Shown here piece by piece: positions 23,090 to 35,110 of a stretch of DNA of 64,000 nt. This DNA is from Turnera subulata (lineage: Eukaryota; Streptophyta; Magnoliopsida; Malpighiales; Passifloraceae). The DNA is taken from assembly GCA_028386065.3 (NCBI GenBank), contig JAKUCV010007490.1, positions 1 through 64,000 on the forward strand. The letters are read 5' to 3'. The notes beneath the pieces were generated by a model. The model worked only from the letters and a program-made list of their open reading frames with translations, was not told the origin of the DNA and ran no database searches. Each line of letters starts with the position of its first letter. The first letter of the stretch is position 1. Made by a program: the position numbers and the translations under genes.

Positions 23090-23113
23090 TGTTGGCCCAA
23101 TAGTGGCTAAGAA

Positions 23114-23173
<60 letters not shown>

Positions 23174-24360
23174 GTGAATTAGCCTTTTTGGAGTAAAACC
23201 TAATTTGGCGTCTCTAATGCCAAACTGTTTTAATCTCTGGATTTTGTGTTTAGGACTACTATAAAACACACTAATTGAAATGTTAAGAGGAAAGGTTAGA
23301 GACAATTTGGACACAGGATTTATAGTGGTTCGCCACACTGGACTACCTCCACTACTCAAGGATCCCCCCTTGAGATTTCTAACACACTCTATTATGGTTT
23401 TTCATGGGTTCAACCAATAATCCTTAGTACAAGTTTTTCTTTAGGCTCAACTCTAACCTCACACGCTCACCACAAAGCTTTCCCTAGCTTTGTCTTACAC
23501 AAACCCACTGATACAAAGTGTACAATTAAGTACTACAACTTTTTCCTTCAAATATTTTCTCTCAATGTATGAACTAAGAAAAGTTTTTCTCTATTTCTCT
23601 TTGCTAGATTGAGAACTGCAAGTGCAAATATATTTGCTTGAATTCTGAAACTCGGTTTAGCAGCTCTAAGGTTCTCCTTGAATCAGCATCATATTATATA
23701 GGCAAGTTGGATGGTGGCAATTCAAAAGATCTGTTACATGTCCCTTTCCATCCAGCGGTTTGTCTTCCGAGGTGCCAGAGTGTCAACGTTCACTTTGCCT
23801 GTTATCCCTTTCACTTTGGCACGGGATCTAGCGGTCAGCAGTTTTTTTCCATTGATATCATTGTTTAGCATAGTCCTAGGTTGGTCCTAGGAAGTTTGAA
23901 TTCAGCTGACATTTGATTTGTTTAAGGTAGGCTTTTCATTGATTCAGATTCCACAAATGGTAATGTCTTAGGTTCTTTTGACCAATCCCCATAGGGATTA
24001 AACAAATGGTTCCCTTTTTGGTAAAAGCGACATGTCAATTCCACTAACACCATAACCAATCCCACTAACTCATCTTCCAATGTGTTGATCACGATTTGAC
24101 CACCTTTGTGAGCTACAATTGATGGTTAGAAGCACAAGATACTACACATAGGTTTGTATAGGTTTGTCATAATCAAAACCTAGTTAGTGCATTTAACCAT
24201 ATAATAATAATTGGCATATTAAATTGTATTTAAAGGCATATAATAATAGTATAATCAATGTCACAATTTAATCCATGCCTTATGTTAATAATCATATTTA
24301 ATTAGGCCTAAGTATACTTAATTAACCTTAAGCATCTTCCTATTCATCAACCAATTCACA
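23090..24360 (-). repeat. 3' LTR of the Sirevirus-type element
   Basis: 1271 bp. It is longer than its partner mainly because a short G run (7 bases in the other LTR) is 58 bases here (23114-23171). Confidence 0.92.
23114..23171 (+). repeat. G homopolymer of 58 bases
   Basis: Fifty-eight consecutive G in the 3' LTR; the 5' LTR has seven at the same place. Either a real slippage expansion or an assembly error. Confidence 0.95.
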
Positions 24361-24375
24361 TTCTCCCCCTTTTTG
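24361..24375 (-). other. Polypurine tract next to the 3' LTR
   Basis: Minus strand reads CAAAAAGGGGGAGAA immediately before the LTR. A second tract, GATAGGGGGAGCTT, is found about 60 bases further in (24425-24438). Multiple purine tracts of this type are known from Sireviruses. Confidence 0.75.
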
Positions 24376-25084
24376 GTGATGACAAACCTTAAACTATGTG
24401 GAGATGTGAATTTTGTGTATTCTAAGCTCCCCCTATCTAAAATATTTATCCAATTTGTGCGTCATTCAAATGGTGATCTGTTATATTAAATTGAAGACAT
24501 AGAATTTTGAAGCCACATTATATTAAAGGAGAATGAACATGTCGAAAAAAACACAGATCCACATGCTCCCGAACCTAAATCTCTCCCACAACCTAGTAAT
24601 CTCTCTCCCTTTTTGATACGGCAACAGCCCTAGAATCCACTAGTTCCACCTCCGTAACTATCTGATTGTCCCGATCGTCAATCTCAATCAAACTCGCCGT
24701 GTAAGTCTCCTTCACCTCCTAATCTCTGCACGGATTAGACAACAAAGAAGTAGATACATAACAATAGGCTTTAGCAATTCTATTCTTCACCTCCTAGACT
24801 CAATTAAGGAATAGGCAACAAAGGGATTAGAATCACAAGGAATTGAATAAACGCCACAAGCAAGAAACTTGATAAGTAAACTCAAACCCTAATATAAAAC
24901 CAAGAGAATCCACTCTCGATCACGATTGAATCCACAATCAAAGAAAACCTCAAAGGCAATTTTATTCTCTCAAAATAGTCTGTGTCAAATAACAAAAGAA
25001 AAGGTCCTATTTATACTAATCCCTAACCCTAATTTCGTCCAAACTAACCCCAAACCAAGTCAAAATAGGTTTTTGACTTTTTCC

Positions 25085-25235
25085 AAAATTTTTAGGTGTC
25101 GACCTAAAAATAGACAGTATTTTGACTTTTCCAGAATTTTTAGGTGCCGACCTAAAAATAGACAATATTTTTAGGTGTCGGCTGACAACCCAGATAGTGA
25201 GTATTTTTAGGTGTCGAATGACAACCCAAATAGAC
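25085..25235 (+). repeat. Short tandem repeats in the 3' untranslated part of the Sirevirus-type element
   Basis: The phrase TTTTTAGGTG(T/C)CG occurs four times, at about 25089, 25137, 25169 and 25204. The first two copies are followed by ACCTAAAAATAGAC and the last two by TGACAACCCA. The spacer from 24440 to 25940 otherwise has no recognisable gene. Confidence 0.7.
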
Positions 25236-25945
25236 TAATTAACTAAAGCCCACAATAATTAAACCCAATTACATGGACTTGACCCAAATTAAAAAAAATG
25301 ACAAAACTGAATTTTCGGACAGATTCTGTCCGTCGAATTCAAATGCATTTTAAGTAAAGAAAACGGCAGATTCAGCTTCTAAGCTCAACACCAAAGTTCT
25401 AGATCTTCGTCTTATCTTTCCATAGAGTCCAAGATCGCAGCAATCCGAGTTGTAGAGCTCGAGAGATGAATTTATTTCCGAGACTGCACGCTCAAGGAAT
25501 TTCCGCACGAGTTCTTCGCGTTCTCGACTTAAATCTCCATCTCTTCTTAAATTTCTTGTGAGATCGAATTTTGGACTTGACTCTGAAAGTAAGCTTATGA
25601 TGATGAACTTTGATCTTGTTGGAATACATCCAAATTCCATGCTTGACACCATTGCATCCTCCATGGTCGCCTTGGCGTGCATCATTCTTCAAGTTTCCAA
25701 ATTCGCCTAGGTGACTTGCATCACTTTTGGCATCACAAAAAGCACAACAAGGGCAGACGGATTGGTATGGAAGAAGCCATAATAGAAACAATAACAACAG
25801 ATATTAAAGAGAACAACCACGTAACAGCAGATAGAAAGACATATTGGCATTGCAAATGCCACAACTGACAGCACTGATAAAGAACAAGCAAAGATAAAAG
25901 ATGCATGATCCTAAGCGAGCATCATATCTGGATAGCCATGAGAGG

Positions 25946-27908
25946 TCAAACACTGGAAAATTTCTGGCCAGACGAGGAGTCAGTGGACTCAACATCATCA
26001 TTACCATCATCATCCTCATCTCCTTCAACGGTTGTCTCAATCTCATTCTCGGCAACCAACAGATCCAGTTGAGCTTTTCCCATTTCCATAATCTTCTTCA
26101 ACATACCTTTAAGCTCATACAGCTCTTCCTTCACATCCTTTATCTCCTCATTCAGAGCCTCAATGCGAGCATCCTTAGAGGCACTCGGCTGAACCACATA
26201 GAAAACCCCATGCTTATTCTTTTTTAGGTGCATTTTGCTAAGTGTGGCAGTGCAGATGGAGTCACCAATACTGGATGATGTACTTTGGTGGGAATCACAC
26301 CAAAGTGACGAGCAATTAGGGTGATGAGGCTTCTATAAGGTCGAGCAGCAGAGAGACGAAGATGCTGAAAGATGATGTACCCATAGTCAATAGGACTATT
26401 CGTTAGCACACAACCCAGAAGCCACATGTCATAAGTCTTAAGCAAGGTCTGGTGTCCTCTACGGGGAATTAAGACTCTTGTGATAAAATAATGAACCAAC
26501 CTATGCTCGGGACAAAGATCCTGATAGGAAGCCTTCTTGGTGGACTGCCCAAATAACAACTTCCTCTGCTCAGAAACGCTAGGTGTGTCGGGCACATTGA
26601 CAGGATTTCCAGAGGTAGTGTTATAGTACCTAACAGATCCTTTCTTCAATTTCAGCAGCTTCCTAATTAATTTGGCATTGACAAAGACAGAGATCCCACA
26701 AATCATGCTTTGAAGACCAATAACGTTACCAATATCATCATGCTTAGGTAACATATTTATGTGGAAATCCTGAACCAACGATTCATAAGCAGATACTTGA
26801 AGAGTGGCTAGTGTGGTGAGTTAAGCCTGCTCTACTATTTCCACAACAGCAGACCTAATTAAATCCTCAAAGTGGACAGAAACAGATTTCAGAAATTTGA
26901 AAGAACTACCCACGATTCCAGTGGGATCCTTCTCTTCCTCCTCATCATCAACAATCTTCTTAGGCTTCTTTTTGGACCGAGAGAGTTTCCCTGACTTGCT
27001 GACATGCTTGACCGAGGGTTCGTAGCATTCTTCACTTTCATATCCTTCTTCTTCATTCTCAGGTACCATAGGTGTATCCCCTGTTACTCGTTCGGGGGTT
27101 ACATCTGGAATCACTTCATCATCATCATCTTCTTCCTCCGACTCAGGAGCCTCATAAAACCACCTTTTCTTTTCCTTTTTTGGACACAGGTGTCTTCAGC
27201 CTTTGTACCCGAGTGCTGTCCCTTAGCGTCCGCTTTGGCATCGCAGATGCCATAAGCTTTTTAGGTCAAGTGGACTTCTTAGTAGCAATGGTCTTGGCTC
27301 TTTTGGATGGATATTTCTGGGCTAAGGGAGTGTTATCATCTGAGGGGGTTTTCTCAGAGGAGTTCTTAGGGTTCTCAGGTTGATTTTCAGGAGTAGGGTT
27401 AGGAGGAACCTAAAAAATATTCTAGGTAATGGATGGATTGTCAGCAGGAGGATGGTCAATGAGTGAGGGTTATTTTTGAACAAGCTCAAGTACCTTGGCC
27501 TACTTCTCAAGATCAAGTTCCTCCACAAAGTGATCAATCATCGATTTCCTCCTCAGAGCACGAAATTTTTTTTGCTCAATGGGATCAGTGAGGTGTGGAG
27601 GAATTCGAATCTGGGATAGGAACTCATCTATGGAGGCTGCAATATTTGCAAGAGTTTTTGCAGCCTCTTAGTCAGTGATTGGTTCAGGTGGGTTTGAAGG
27701 TGTGGAAGACATCTTTGGAGAGGAGTGTTTTCGCTTTTTAGGAGGTTTTGGTAGAGTATTTGGAGGTCTTGTAGATGGAGTTGATGGAGGGGGTTTTGAG
27801 TGTCTTGTGACTCTGGTTTGTAGACGTTTTTTAAACAGCTGGGGCAGGAGAAAGAAGGACAAGGGTTTCGGTGTTTTGAGATTTTGTAGGGGTTTTAGTT
27901 CTTCCCAT
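25946..27908 (-). pseudogene. Degenerate envelope-like ORF of the Sirevirus-type element
   Basis: Starts at an ATG at 27908 (MGRTKTPTKSQN), then frames with many stops up to about 27115. Longer open pieces are 27114-26821 (acidic/basic, KLSRSKKKPKK), 26778-26224 (a domain found in plant retroelement env-like ORFs, with LCPEHRLVHYFITRVLIPR) and 26233-25946 (a heptad-rich coiled coil, ALNEEIKDVKEEL, and an acidic tail). Its position downstream of pol and size fit the env-like gene of Sireviruses. No clear signal peptide or transmembrane helix is visible, as is common for these ORFs. Not functional because of stops and frameshifts. Confidence 0.7.
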
Positions 27909-28400
27909 TTTGAGTAACTGATAGGTTAATTTGAGGAAGACTTTGATTGGGAGAATGATGGCGAGAAAATCAGTTGTGAGGTAAGGTTGGATAAGGAAGG
28001 AGGTTATGTAGTGGAGGTGGGTTACCGTTTTTATCCAATGGGTAATAAAGAGTATTAATGCAGCTATAACACTCATCCTTATAGCCTGCTAGGTAACGGT
28101 CATCTCCTTGTCAATCACGCACTCTATCCAACATACACTGTAGCCGCTTTTCCATCCACTTGCATTGTCAGGCCCGTGCACATTATTTTATTCAATATAT
28201 CATCTCCTCGTGCAGTGGCGCCGACGATGCCAAAAGGTCCAGATTCCTTTCCTGACCAGTTTTCCACTTTATGTAGACCTCTAGGCTTATCACTTTACCA
28301 TCCATCATAGCTCGGATTTTCTAGAGTGATGTGTGTGTCTTTTGAATGCATGTCACATGTTTTTAGAAGTTAAAAACACATAACTGGATAGCCTTGAATT
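27909..28400. other. Spacer between pol and the env-like ORF
   Basis: About 490 bases with no open frame of note. Probably the region that in relatives carries signals for expressing the downstream ORF; none is identifiable here. Confidence 0.4.
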
Positions 28401-31400
28401 TTAAGGAGCGTTGCACATACCTAGATCCAACCGAATTTTTACAAATTGTTCTTCCTTCAAGGGCTTTGTGAATATATCTGCAAGCTGCCTCTGGGTTGTG
28501 ACAAAATCAAGTGTTATATCTTTCTTAAGCACATGTTCTCTAATAAAATGGTGCCTTATTTCTATGTGTTTTGTTCTAGAGTGTTGGATAGGATTCTTTG
28601 TTAAGTTTATAGCACTAGAACTATCACACAAAATAGGTATAGTTTCAAACTTTAAACCATAGTCTAGTAGGGTTTGTTTCATCCAAAGTAATTGTGCACA
28701 ACAAGATCCTGCAGCCATATACTCTGCCTCGTTTGTTGATGTAGCTACTGAATTTTGTTTCTTACTAGACCAAGAAACTAATGAATTTCCTAAGAATTGG
28801 CATGTTTCACTAGTACTCTTTCTATCAAGCATGCATCCAGCAAAGTCAGCATCAGAATATCCAATTAAATTAAATGACTCAACCTTGGGATACCAAAGAC
28901 CTAGAGAGGGTGTTCCATTTAGATATTTAAAGATTCTTTTAATAGCCCTCAAATGAGATTCTTAAGGACATGCTTGAAAGCGAGCACACAAGCACACACT
29001 GAACATAATATCAGGTCTAGATGCAGTAAGATAGAGAAGACTTCCAATCATACCTCTATATTTCTTAATGTCCACATCTTTACCGGATTCATCTTTACCA
29101 AGCTTCGTAGTTGTGCTCATAGGAGTTGGGCTCACTTTGGCGTCTAACATGCCAAACCGTTTGAGTAGCTCTTTTGTATATTTGGTTTGACCAATGAAGA
29201 TTCCATCATCATATTGTTTAATTTGGAATCCAAGAAAGAAGTTTAGTTCCCCCATCATGCTCATCTCGAATTCACTATGCATTAGTTTTTCAAAATCTTG
29301 ACATAGAGCAACATTAGTAGCACCAAATAATATATCATCAACATAGATTTGCACAATAATTAAGTCATTACTTTGGTGTTTCACAAAGAGTGTGGAATCA
29401 ACTTTACCTCTAACAAAGTTTTGAGAGAGAAGAAATGTACTTAACCTGTCATACCATGCCCTTGGAGCTTGTTTGAGTCCATATAGAGCCTTTTTAAGCT
29501 TATAGACATGTTTTGGATGCTCATAATCCTCAAATCTGGGAGGTTGCTCCACATACACCTCTTCCATGATTACACCATTCAGAAAGGCACTTTTCACATC
29601 CATTTGGTAGAGTTTGAAGGATTTGTAGGATGCATATGCAAGGAGCATCCGAATCGACTCTAAGCGAGCTACCGGTGCAAAAGTTTCATCAAAGTCAATT
29701 CCTTCTTCTTGGTTATAGCCTTGTGCTACTAACCTGGCCTAATTCCTTGTCACGTTTCCAGCCTTATCTAATTTGTTCCTAAATAACCATTTGGTTCAAA
29801 TTATTGGATAATTGGTAGGTCTAGGAACTAATTCCCAAACATCACTCTTCTCAAATTGATTGAGCCTTCTTGTATAGCCATCACCCAACTTTCATCGTTG
29901 ATAGCATCATCGACATTTTTGGGCTCAATTTGTGAGAGAAAAGCTTGATGGGAAATAAGATTGTGCAAGGAGGATCTTGTGGTTACTCCTTTAGATAGAT
30001 CTCCAATAATATCACTGGTTGACAGTCCTTTTGGCACCTTCAATGTCGAACTGTCTGGTATTACGTGTGGTATAGCTTGTGTGTTGGTTTCATGTTGAGT
30101 TGCAGTATCATCATGCAACTCTTCTTCAATCTCAACAGACCTTTCAGGCGTGTTAGCAATAATATCTCTAGGCTGCTGGCAGAACACATCCTCAATAGAA
30201 TCAACATTGTTAGTTAACTCAACTTCATCAAAGACCACATGTATTGATTCCTCAACTATAAGTATCCTAAGAACACACCATCATCAGATTTAGCATCAAA
30301 TTTTCCAAGTGAGCCTTTGGTATTTAATATGAAGCATTTTGACCCAAAGACTTTGAAGTAGCTTATGTTTGGCCTTCTATCGTGCCAAAGCTCACATGGT
30401 GTTTTCTCAAGTTGTGACCTAATAGTTACCCTATTTAGAACATAGCATGCGGTGTTCACGGCTTCAGCCCAAAAGTAAGTTGGCAATGATTGTTCATTTA
30501 GCATTGTTCTTGCCATCTCTTGCAATGTTCGGTTCTTCCTCTCTACTACCCCATTTTGTTGAGGAGTTCGAGGAGCTGAGAATGTATGCTCAATTCCATT
30601 TTCTTCACAAAAATGATTAAACACAAGGTTATCAAATTCACCACCATGGTCACTCCTAATCTTTGTTATTTTATAACCTTTTTCATTTTGAAGTTTTCTT
30701 ACTAAAGAGGCAAACTCATAAAGTGCATGATCTTTTTGTGAAAGAAACATAACCCAAGTAAAACGGGAATAGTCATCAACAATGACGAATGTGTAACTCT
30801 TACCTCCAAGACTTACCACCTTAATGGGTCCAAACAAATCAAGATGTAATAACTCAAGTGGTCTAGTAGTAGAAATGCACTTCTTTTGTTTGAATGAACT
30901 CTTGAGTTGCTTTCCATATTGGCATGCTTGACATACTTTCTCTTTTTCAAACTTCAGCAAGGGTAGTCCTCTTACAAGTTCCTTCTTTTGAAGATTTGAA
31001 ATAAGCTTATGATGTGCATGCCCCAATCGTCTGTGCCAAAGCTCAACAGTCTCTGTTCTAACATTTAAACACTTGTTTTCCGGATTAGAAACATCAACCA
31101 TATTAATAGAATATAAGTTTCCTTGTCTTTTACCAACAAGGAAAGTTTGGTTGTTGTTATTGTTAGTTACTAGGCATTTGTTAGATTCAAAAATTACTTT
31201 GCATCCACGGTCACACAACTGACTTATGCTAAGTAAATTGAACTTCAAATTTTGAACTAATAACACATGCTCAATGGTTGGATCCTTACCGACATTACCT
31301 ATACCCAATACCTTTCCTTTCAATTTGTCGCCAAAGGTGACAGAACCTTTACCTCTCGGATTTAAGAATGAGAACTTGGACATATCACCCATCATATGTC

Positions 31401-33107
31401 TTAAGCACCCACTATCGAGCACCCACTCATCCCCATTGACCTGTTGCAATGTCAAGTTTTAGGTACCCAAACATGCTTGGGTCCTTGTGAATTAGTCTTG
31501 GTACCTTTAGGTACCCATATAAACTTTATAGGACAATTCTTTCTCCTAAAGATGCAATTCTTAATTTTGTGTCCATGTCTATTACAATGCTGACAAGTGA
31601 TGTTATGGCTAGATGCAGTCCTAACAAATTTAGTCCTATGATATGCTTTAGTTTTTCGGGTATTAGAGGCATAGTTAGGCTTAGCATGAAAAATGTGGTG
31701 TGTAGCTCCAAGACCTACCTTTTGTAATGTATGTCTTTATTGACTTAGAATCATATCTAAACCTTTACTACCATGATCAAACTTTTCAAGCATACTTTTC
31801 AGAGAATCTACAGTCTTTTTCATATCCACATTTTCATGTGCAAGTATTGTATTCTCTTCTTTACATGTATCAAATTGTTGCACAAGAACCTTCTGTGACT
31901 TAGCAAGTGTTTCTCTATCCGCTTTGGCGTCGTCAAACCCATTATTGCACAGGATCAGATTTTTAGCCATTTCCTCATTCTTTACCATACACTCTTTCTT
32001 TTCAGATTCTAAAAGTTCAATATTCCTTTTTATTGCTTTGTTTGTTTTAACCATGGCTTTAAAACTTTCATATAATTCTTCATATGCATCATGGAGTTCA
32101 TCAAAAGAAAAACTAGATGAGTTGGAATGATTTATCTCTTTTTCTTCTTGTGCCATAAGACAAAGGTTTCTCGATTCCTCTTCATCCGATTCATCATCAG
32201 AATCAAGATCATCCCATGCAGTCATTGCTTTCTTACCCTTGTTCTAGAAGTTGTTGAACTTGGGTTTTCGTATGTTGGGACATTCGGTCTTGCTGTGCCC
32301 GGGTTGATTGCAACCATAGTACAAAGGTTGCTCTTTCTTTGATTCATCAACCTTCACACCTTTGAAGTTCCTACCCTTGAGACTTCTCTTTTTCATGAAT
32401 TTCACAAATTTCCTTGTGATTAAGGCAACATCTGGGTCACTTTCGGAATCACTCTCATGTGAAGACTTGAGAGCTATATCCTTCTTTCTTTTTGGTTTTT
32501 CTTCAAATTTTGACCCATGAACAATGAGACTTCCCATGAGATCATTGTAAGTGAGAGTGTTCATGTCTAAGGCTTCCTCAATAGCAGTAACCTTCGGTTC
32601 CCATTCAGAGGGAAGAGATCGAAGAATTTTTGTCACCTTCTCCTTGTTTGTGATGATTTTGCCAAGACAAGCCAAGTTGTTACACAAGATAGTGAATCTT
32701 GTGTCAAGTTCTTATATACTTTCATCTGGCAACATTTAAAATAGCTCAAACTCTCTCATCAGCCGATTCAGCTTTGATTCTTTGACTTGGTTTGTTCCTT
32801 CATGCGCAATGCATAGAGTATTCCAAATTTCTTGTGATGTTTCACATGATCTGACTCTTTTAAATTCGGCTTGACTGATGCCACAGAGGAGTGCATTCTT
32901 TGCTTGGACATCTAGTTTGGCTTTCTTCTTTTCAGCTTCACTCCAGGTCTTCATTTCCTTAGTTGGACGTGAGTAAGGAGAATTTACAACTTCCCACATC
33001 TCAAGATCCTTTCCTTCAAGAAAGGTCTTCATGCGAAACTTTCAATGATCAAAGTTGAGACCATTGAAGAAGGGTGCATTGTTGATGTTGTTTCCCTCAA
33101 ATGCCAT
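28401..33107 (-). pseudogene. Gag-pol of the Sirevirus-type copia element, degenerate
   Basis: Gag starts at ATG 33107 (MAFEGNNI) and meets an in-frame TGA after about 18 codons where related gags have Trp. A UBN2-type gag core follows (33032-32736), then a CCHC knuckle near 32290-32330 whose first Cys is Tyr (YYGCNQPGH), a coiled coil (32225-31737) and a second knuckle (CQHCNRHGHKIKNC, about 31600). Then protease with LDSGC near 31410, GAG-pre-integrase (HRRLGHAH), integrase (LDLFGP, RSDHGGEFD, VERKNRTLQ) to 30256, RT 29800-28962 with YVDDILFG, and RNase H 28952-28401. At least six interruptions separate these open pieces, so the copy is dead. Confidence 0.9.
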
Positions 33108-33145
33108 GATCTTTTCTCTGGGATGTTAATCCACAAATGGAGATC

Positions 33146-33162
33146 CCAAGCTTCGCTACCAA
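33146..33162 (-). other. Primer binding site of the Sirevirus-type element
   Basis: Minus strand reads TTGGTAGCGAAGC directly inside the 5' LTR. It resembles the initiator-Met PBS of plant copia elements (TGGTATCAGAGC) with substitutions. Confidence 0.6.
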
Positions 33163-33163
33163 T

Positions 33164-34379
33164 TGTTGGCCCAAAAGTGGCTAAGAGGGGGGGTGAATTA
33201 GCCTTTTCTGAGTAAAACCTAATTTGGCATCTCTAATGCCAAACTGTTTTAATCTCTGGATTTTGTGTTTAGGACTACTAAGAACACACTAATTGAAATG
33301 CTAAGAGGAAAGGTTAGAGACAATTTGGACACAGGATTTATAGTGGTTCGCCACACAGGACTACCTCCACTACTCAAGGATCCCTCCTTAAGATTTCTAA
33401 CACACTCTATTATGGTTTTTCACGGGTTCAACCAATAATCCTTAGTACAAGTTTTTCTTTAGGCTCAACTCTAACCTCACACACTCACCACAAAGCTTTC
33501 CCTAGCTTTGTCTTACACAAACCCACTGATACAAAGTGTACAATTAAGTACTACAACTTTTCCCTTCAAATATTTTCTCTCAATGTATGAACTAAGAAAA
33601 GTTTTTCTCTATTTCTCTTTGCTTGATTGAGAACTGCAAGTGCAAATATATTTTCTTGAATTCTGAAACTCGGTTTAGCAGCTCTAAGGTTCTCCTTGAA
33701 TCAGCATCATATTATATAGGCAAGTTGGATGGTGGCAATTCAAAAGATCCGTTACATGTCCCTTTCCATCCAGCTGGTTTGTCTTCCGAGGTGCCAGAGT
33801 GTCAACGTTCACTTTGCGTGTTATCCCTTTCACTTTGGCAAGAGATCTAGCGGTCAGCAGCTTTTTGCCATTGATGTCATTGTTTAGCATAGTCCTAGGT
33901 TGGTCCTAGGAAGTTTGAATTCAGCTGACATTTGATTTGTTTAAGGTAGGCTTTTCATTGATTCAGATTCCACAAATGGTAGTGTCTTAGGTTTTTTTGA
34001 CCAATCCCCATAGGGATTAAACAAATGGTTCCTTTTTTGGTGAAAGCGACATGTCAATTCCACTAACACCATAACCAATCCCACTAACTCATCTTCCAAT
34101 GTGTTGATCATGATTTGACCACCTTTGTGAGCTGCAATTGATGGTTAGAAGCACAAGATACTACACATAGGTTTGTATAGGTTTGTCATAATCAAAACCT
34201 AGTTAGTGCATTTAACCATATAATAATAATTGGCATACTAAATTGTATTTAAAGGCATATAATAATAGTATAATCAATGTCACAATTTAATCCACGCCTT
34301 ATGTTAATAATCATACTTAATTAGGCCTAAGCATACTTAATGAACCTTAAGCATCTTCCTAATCATCAACCGATTCACA
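33164..34379 (-). repeat. 5' LTR of the Sirevirus-type element
   Basis: 1216 bp, next to the primer binding site. Ends at the TGGTT target duplication, beyond which the Pack-MULE inverted repeat resumes. Confidence 0.92.
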
Positions 34380-34384
34380 TGGTT

Positions 34385-34793
34385 AAATTAATCAAATACT
34401 TATTTAGCTTTTTTGTTTATTTGGGTATTAAATTAATGAGGTAAAATGATTTACTTAGATTTTTTTATATTAAAAATTTGTACCCACACTTTAAAATATA
34501 TTTTAATTTGAGACCCACATGCCACATGCCATCTTCTTACTGGTCCACCTCAGTCCAGGGCGCCAACCGGGCGCGGGCAGCCACGTGGCGCGTCCACATC
34601 AGCCTCCAGCACATGCCAAATTGGATAAATAGTACTCCAATTTTGTTTGTGGGTGATTTGAGTGGAAATTGGATAACTCAGTACCTCAATTGACTGAAAT
34701 GTGGTAGCTCGGAAGGGAGATTGACGTTTTTGTATCACAGGTCCCAAACTGAGTGATTTTGGATAACTGAGGACCTATAGTGGGCTTTAAGCC
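34385..34793 (-). repeat. Right terminal inverted repeat of the Pack-MULE, outer part
   Basis: The outer 409 bases of the right TIR. The remaining inner part is at 22970-23089, on the other side of the copia insertion. Reading across the insertion (34385 side to 23089 side) restores an unbroken match to the left TIR around TTGATTAATTTAAC, which proves the order of events. Confidence 0.85.
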
Positions 34794-34914
34794 GTAGTTT
34801 TTCATGTCTTGTGAGCCTATAAATTCTTGATACTACTCAATAATCTCACAAGCTATTCTTTCACAATTCAGTGCGAGTTTTTAGCAACCTTTCATGAACA
34901 ATATTTCAATTAAT

Positions 34915-35110
34915 GTACCAAATTAAGATCATTTCCGCTGTGGCTTACCTCCAGCTTCGACTTGTGATTTGGGGTTGTGATGGAATAGAATCATTTTCCC
35001 AATGAGGTTTTCCCTCCAACCTGAAAGAGCTCCAAATTGGTTGCTGAGCGCTAGAACTAGTGTTTGCAGGCACTTCAATCGCTTTCATACTTGAAAATAC
35101 ATTGATGCAG
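34915..35110 (+). pseudogene. NLR LRR-end relic
   Basis: Matches the C-terminal LRR of the other NLR copies: the stretch around ATTAAGATCATTTCC resembles 41868-41882, and ATTGGTTGCTGAGCG...GTTTGCAGGCACTTCAATC resembles 12995-13040. Stops in all frames. It is probably the continuation of the relic at 20207-20970 that the Pack-MULE separated. Confidence 0.75.

Larger units (their letters stand above)
23090..34379 (-). mobile_element. Copia retrotransposon of the Sirevirus type with env-like ORF, 11,290 bp, minus strand
   Basis: Long direct repeats at 23090-24360 and 33164-34379 start TGTTGGCCC and end CA. A perfect 5-bp target duplication, TGGTT, is at 23085-23089 and 34380-34384. Gag-pol lies at 28401-33107 in copia order (protease, integrase, RT, RNase H). 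A further degenerate gene downstream of pol (25946-27908) has the position and domain of the Sirevirus envelope-like ORF. Purine tracts near the 3' LTR are duplicated, another Sirevirus habit. By hand I count about 35 differences over about 1200 aligned LTR bases, near 3 percent, so it is older than the chromoviruses in this window. All its genes carry stops. Confidence 0.92.
21051..34793. mobile_element. Mutator-like Pack-MULE, about 2.4 kb, split by a Sirevirus insertion
   Basis: The sequence from 21051 (GGCTTAATGCCC) is repeated in inverted orientation ending at 34793. The inverted match continues, interrupted by the copia element, into 22970-23089. Rejoined across the copia target duplication the two terminal repeats are each about 525 bp. 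Flanks give a probable 9-bp target duplication, ATAGTTTTT at 21042-21050 and GTAGTTTTT at 34794-34802 (8 of 9). Long TIRs with a 9-bp duplication point to Mutator-like elements. The interior has no transposase but carries fragments of two host genes, the definition of a Pack-MULE. It lies within NLR-relic DNA. Confidence 0.85.

Noticed and set aside
23057..23359. Minus-strand ORF with a long proline run
   Set aside because: The prolines are only the translation of the 58-G homopolymer inside an LTR.
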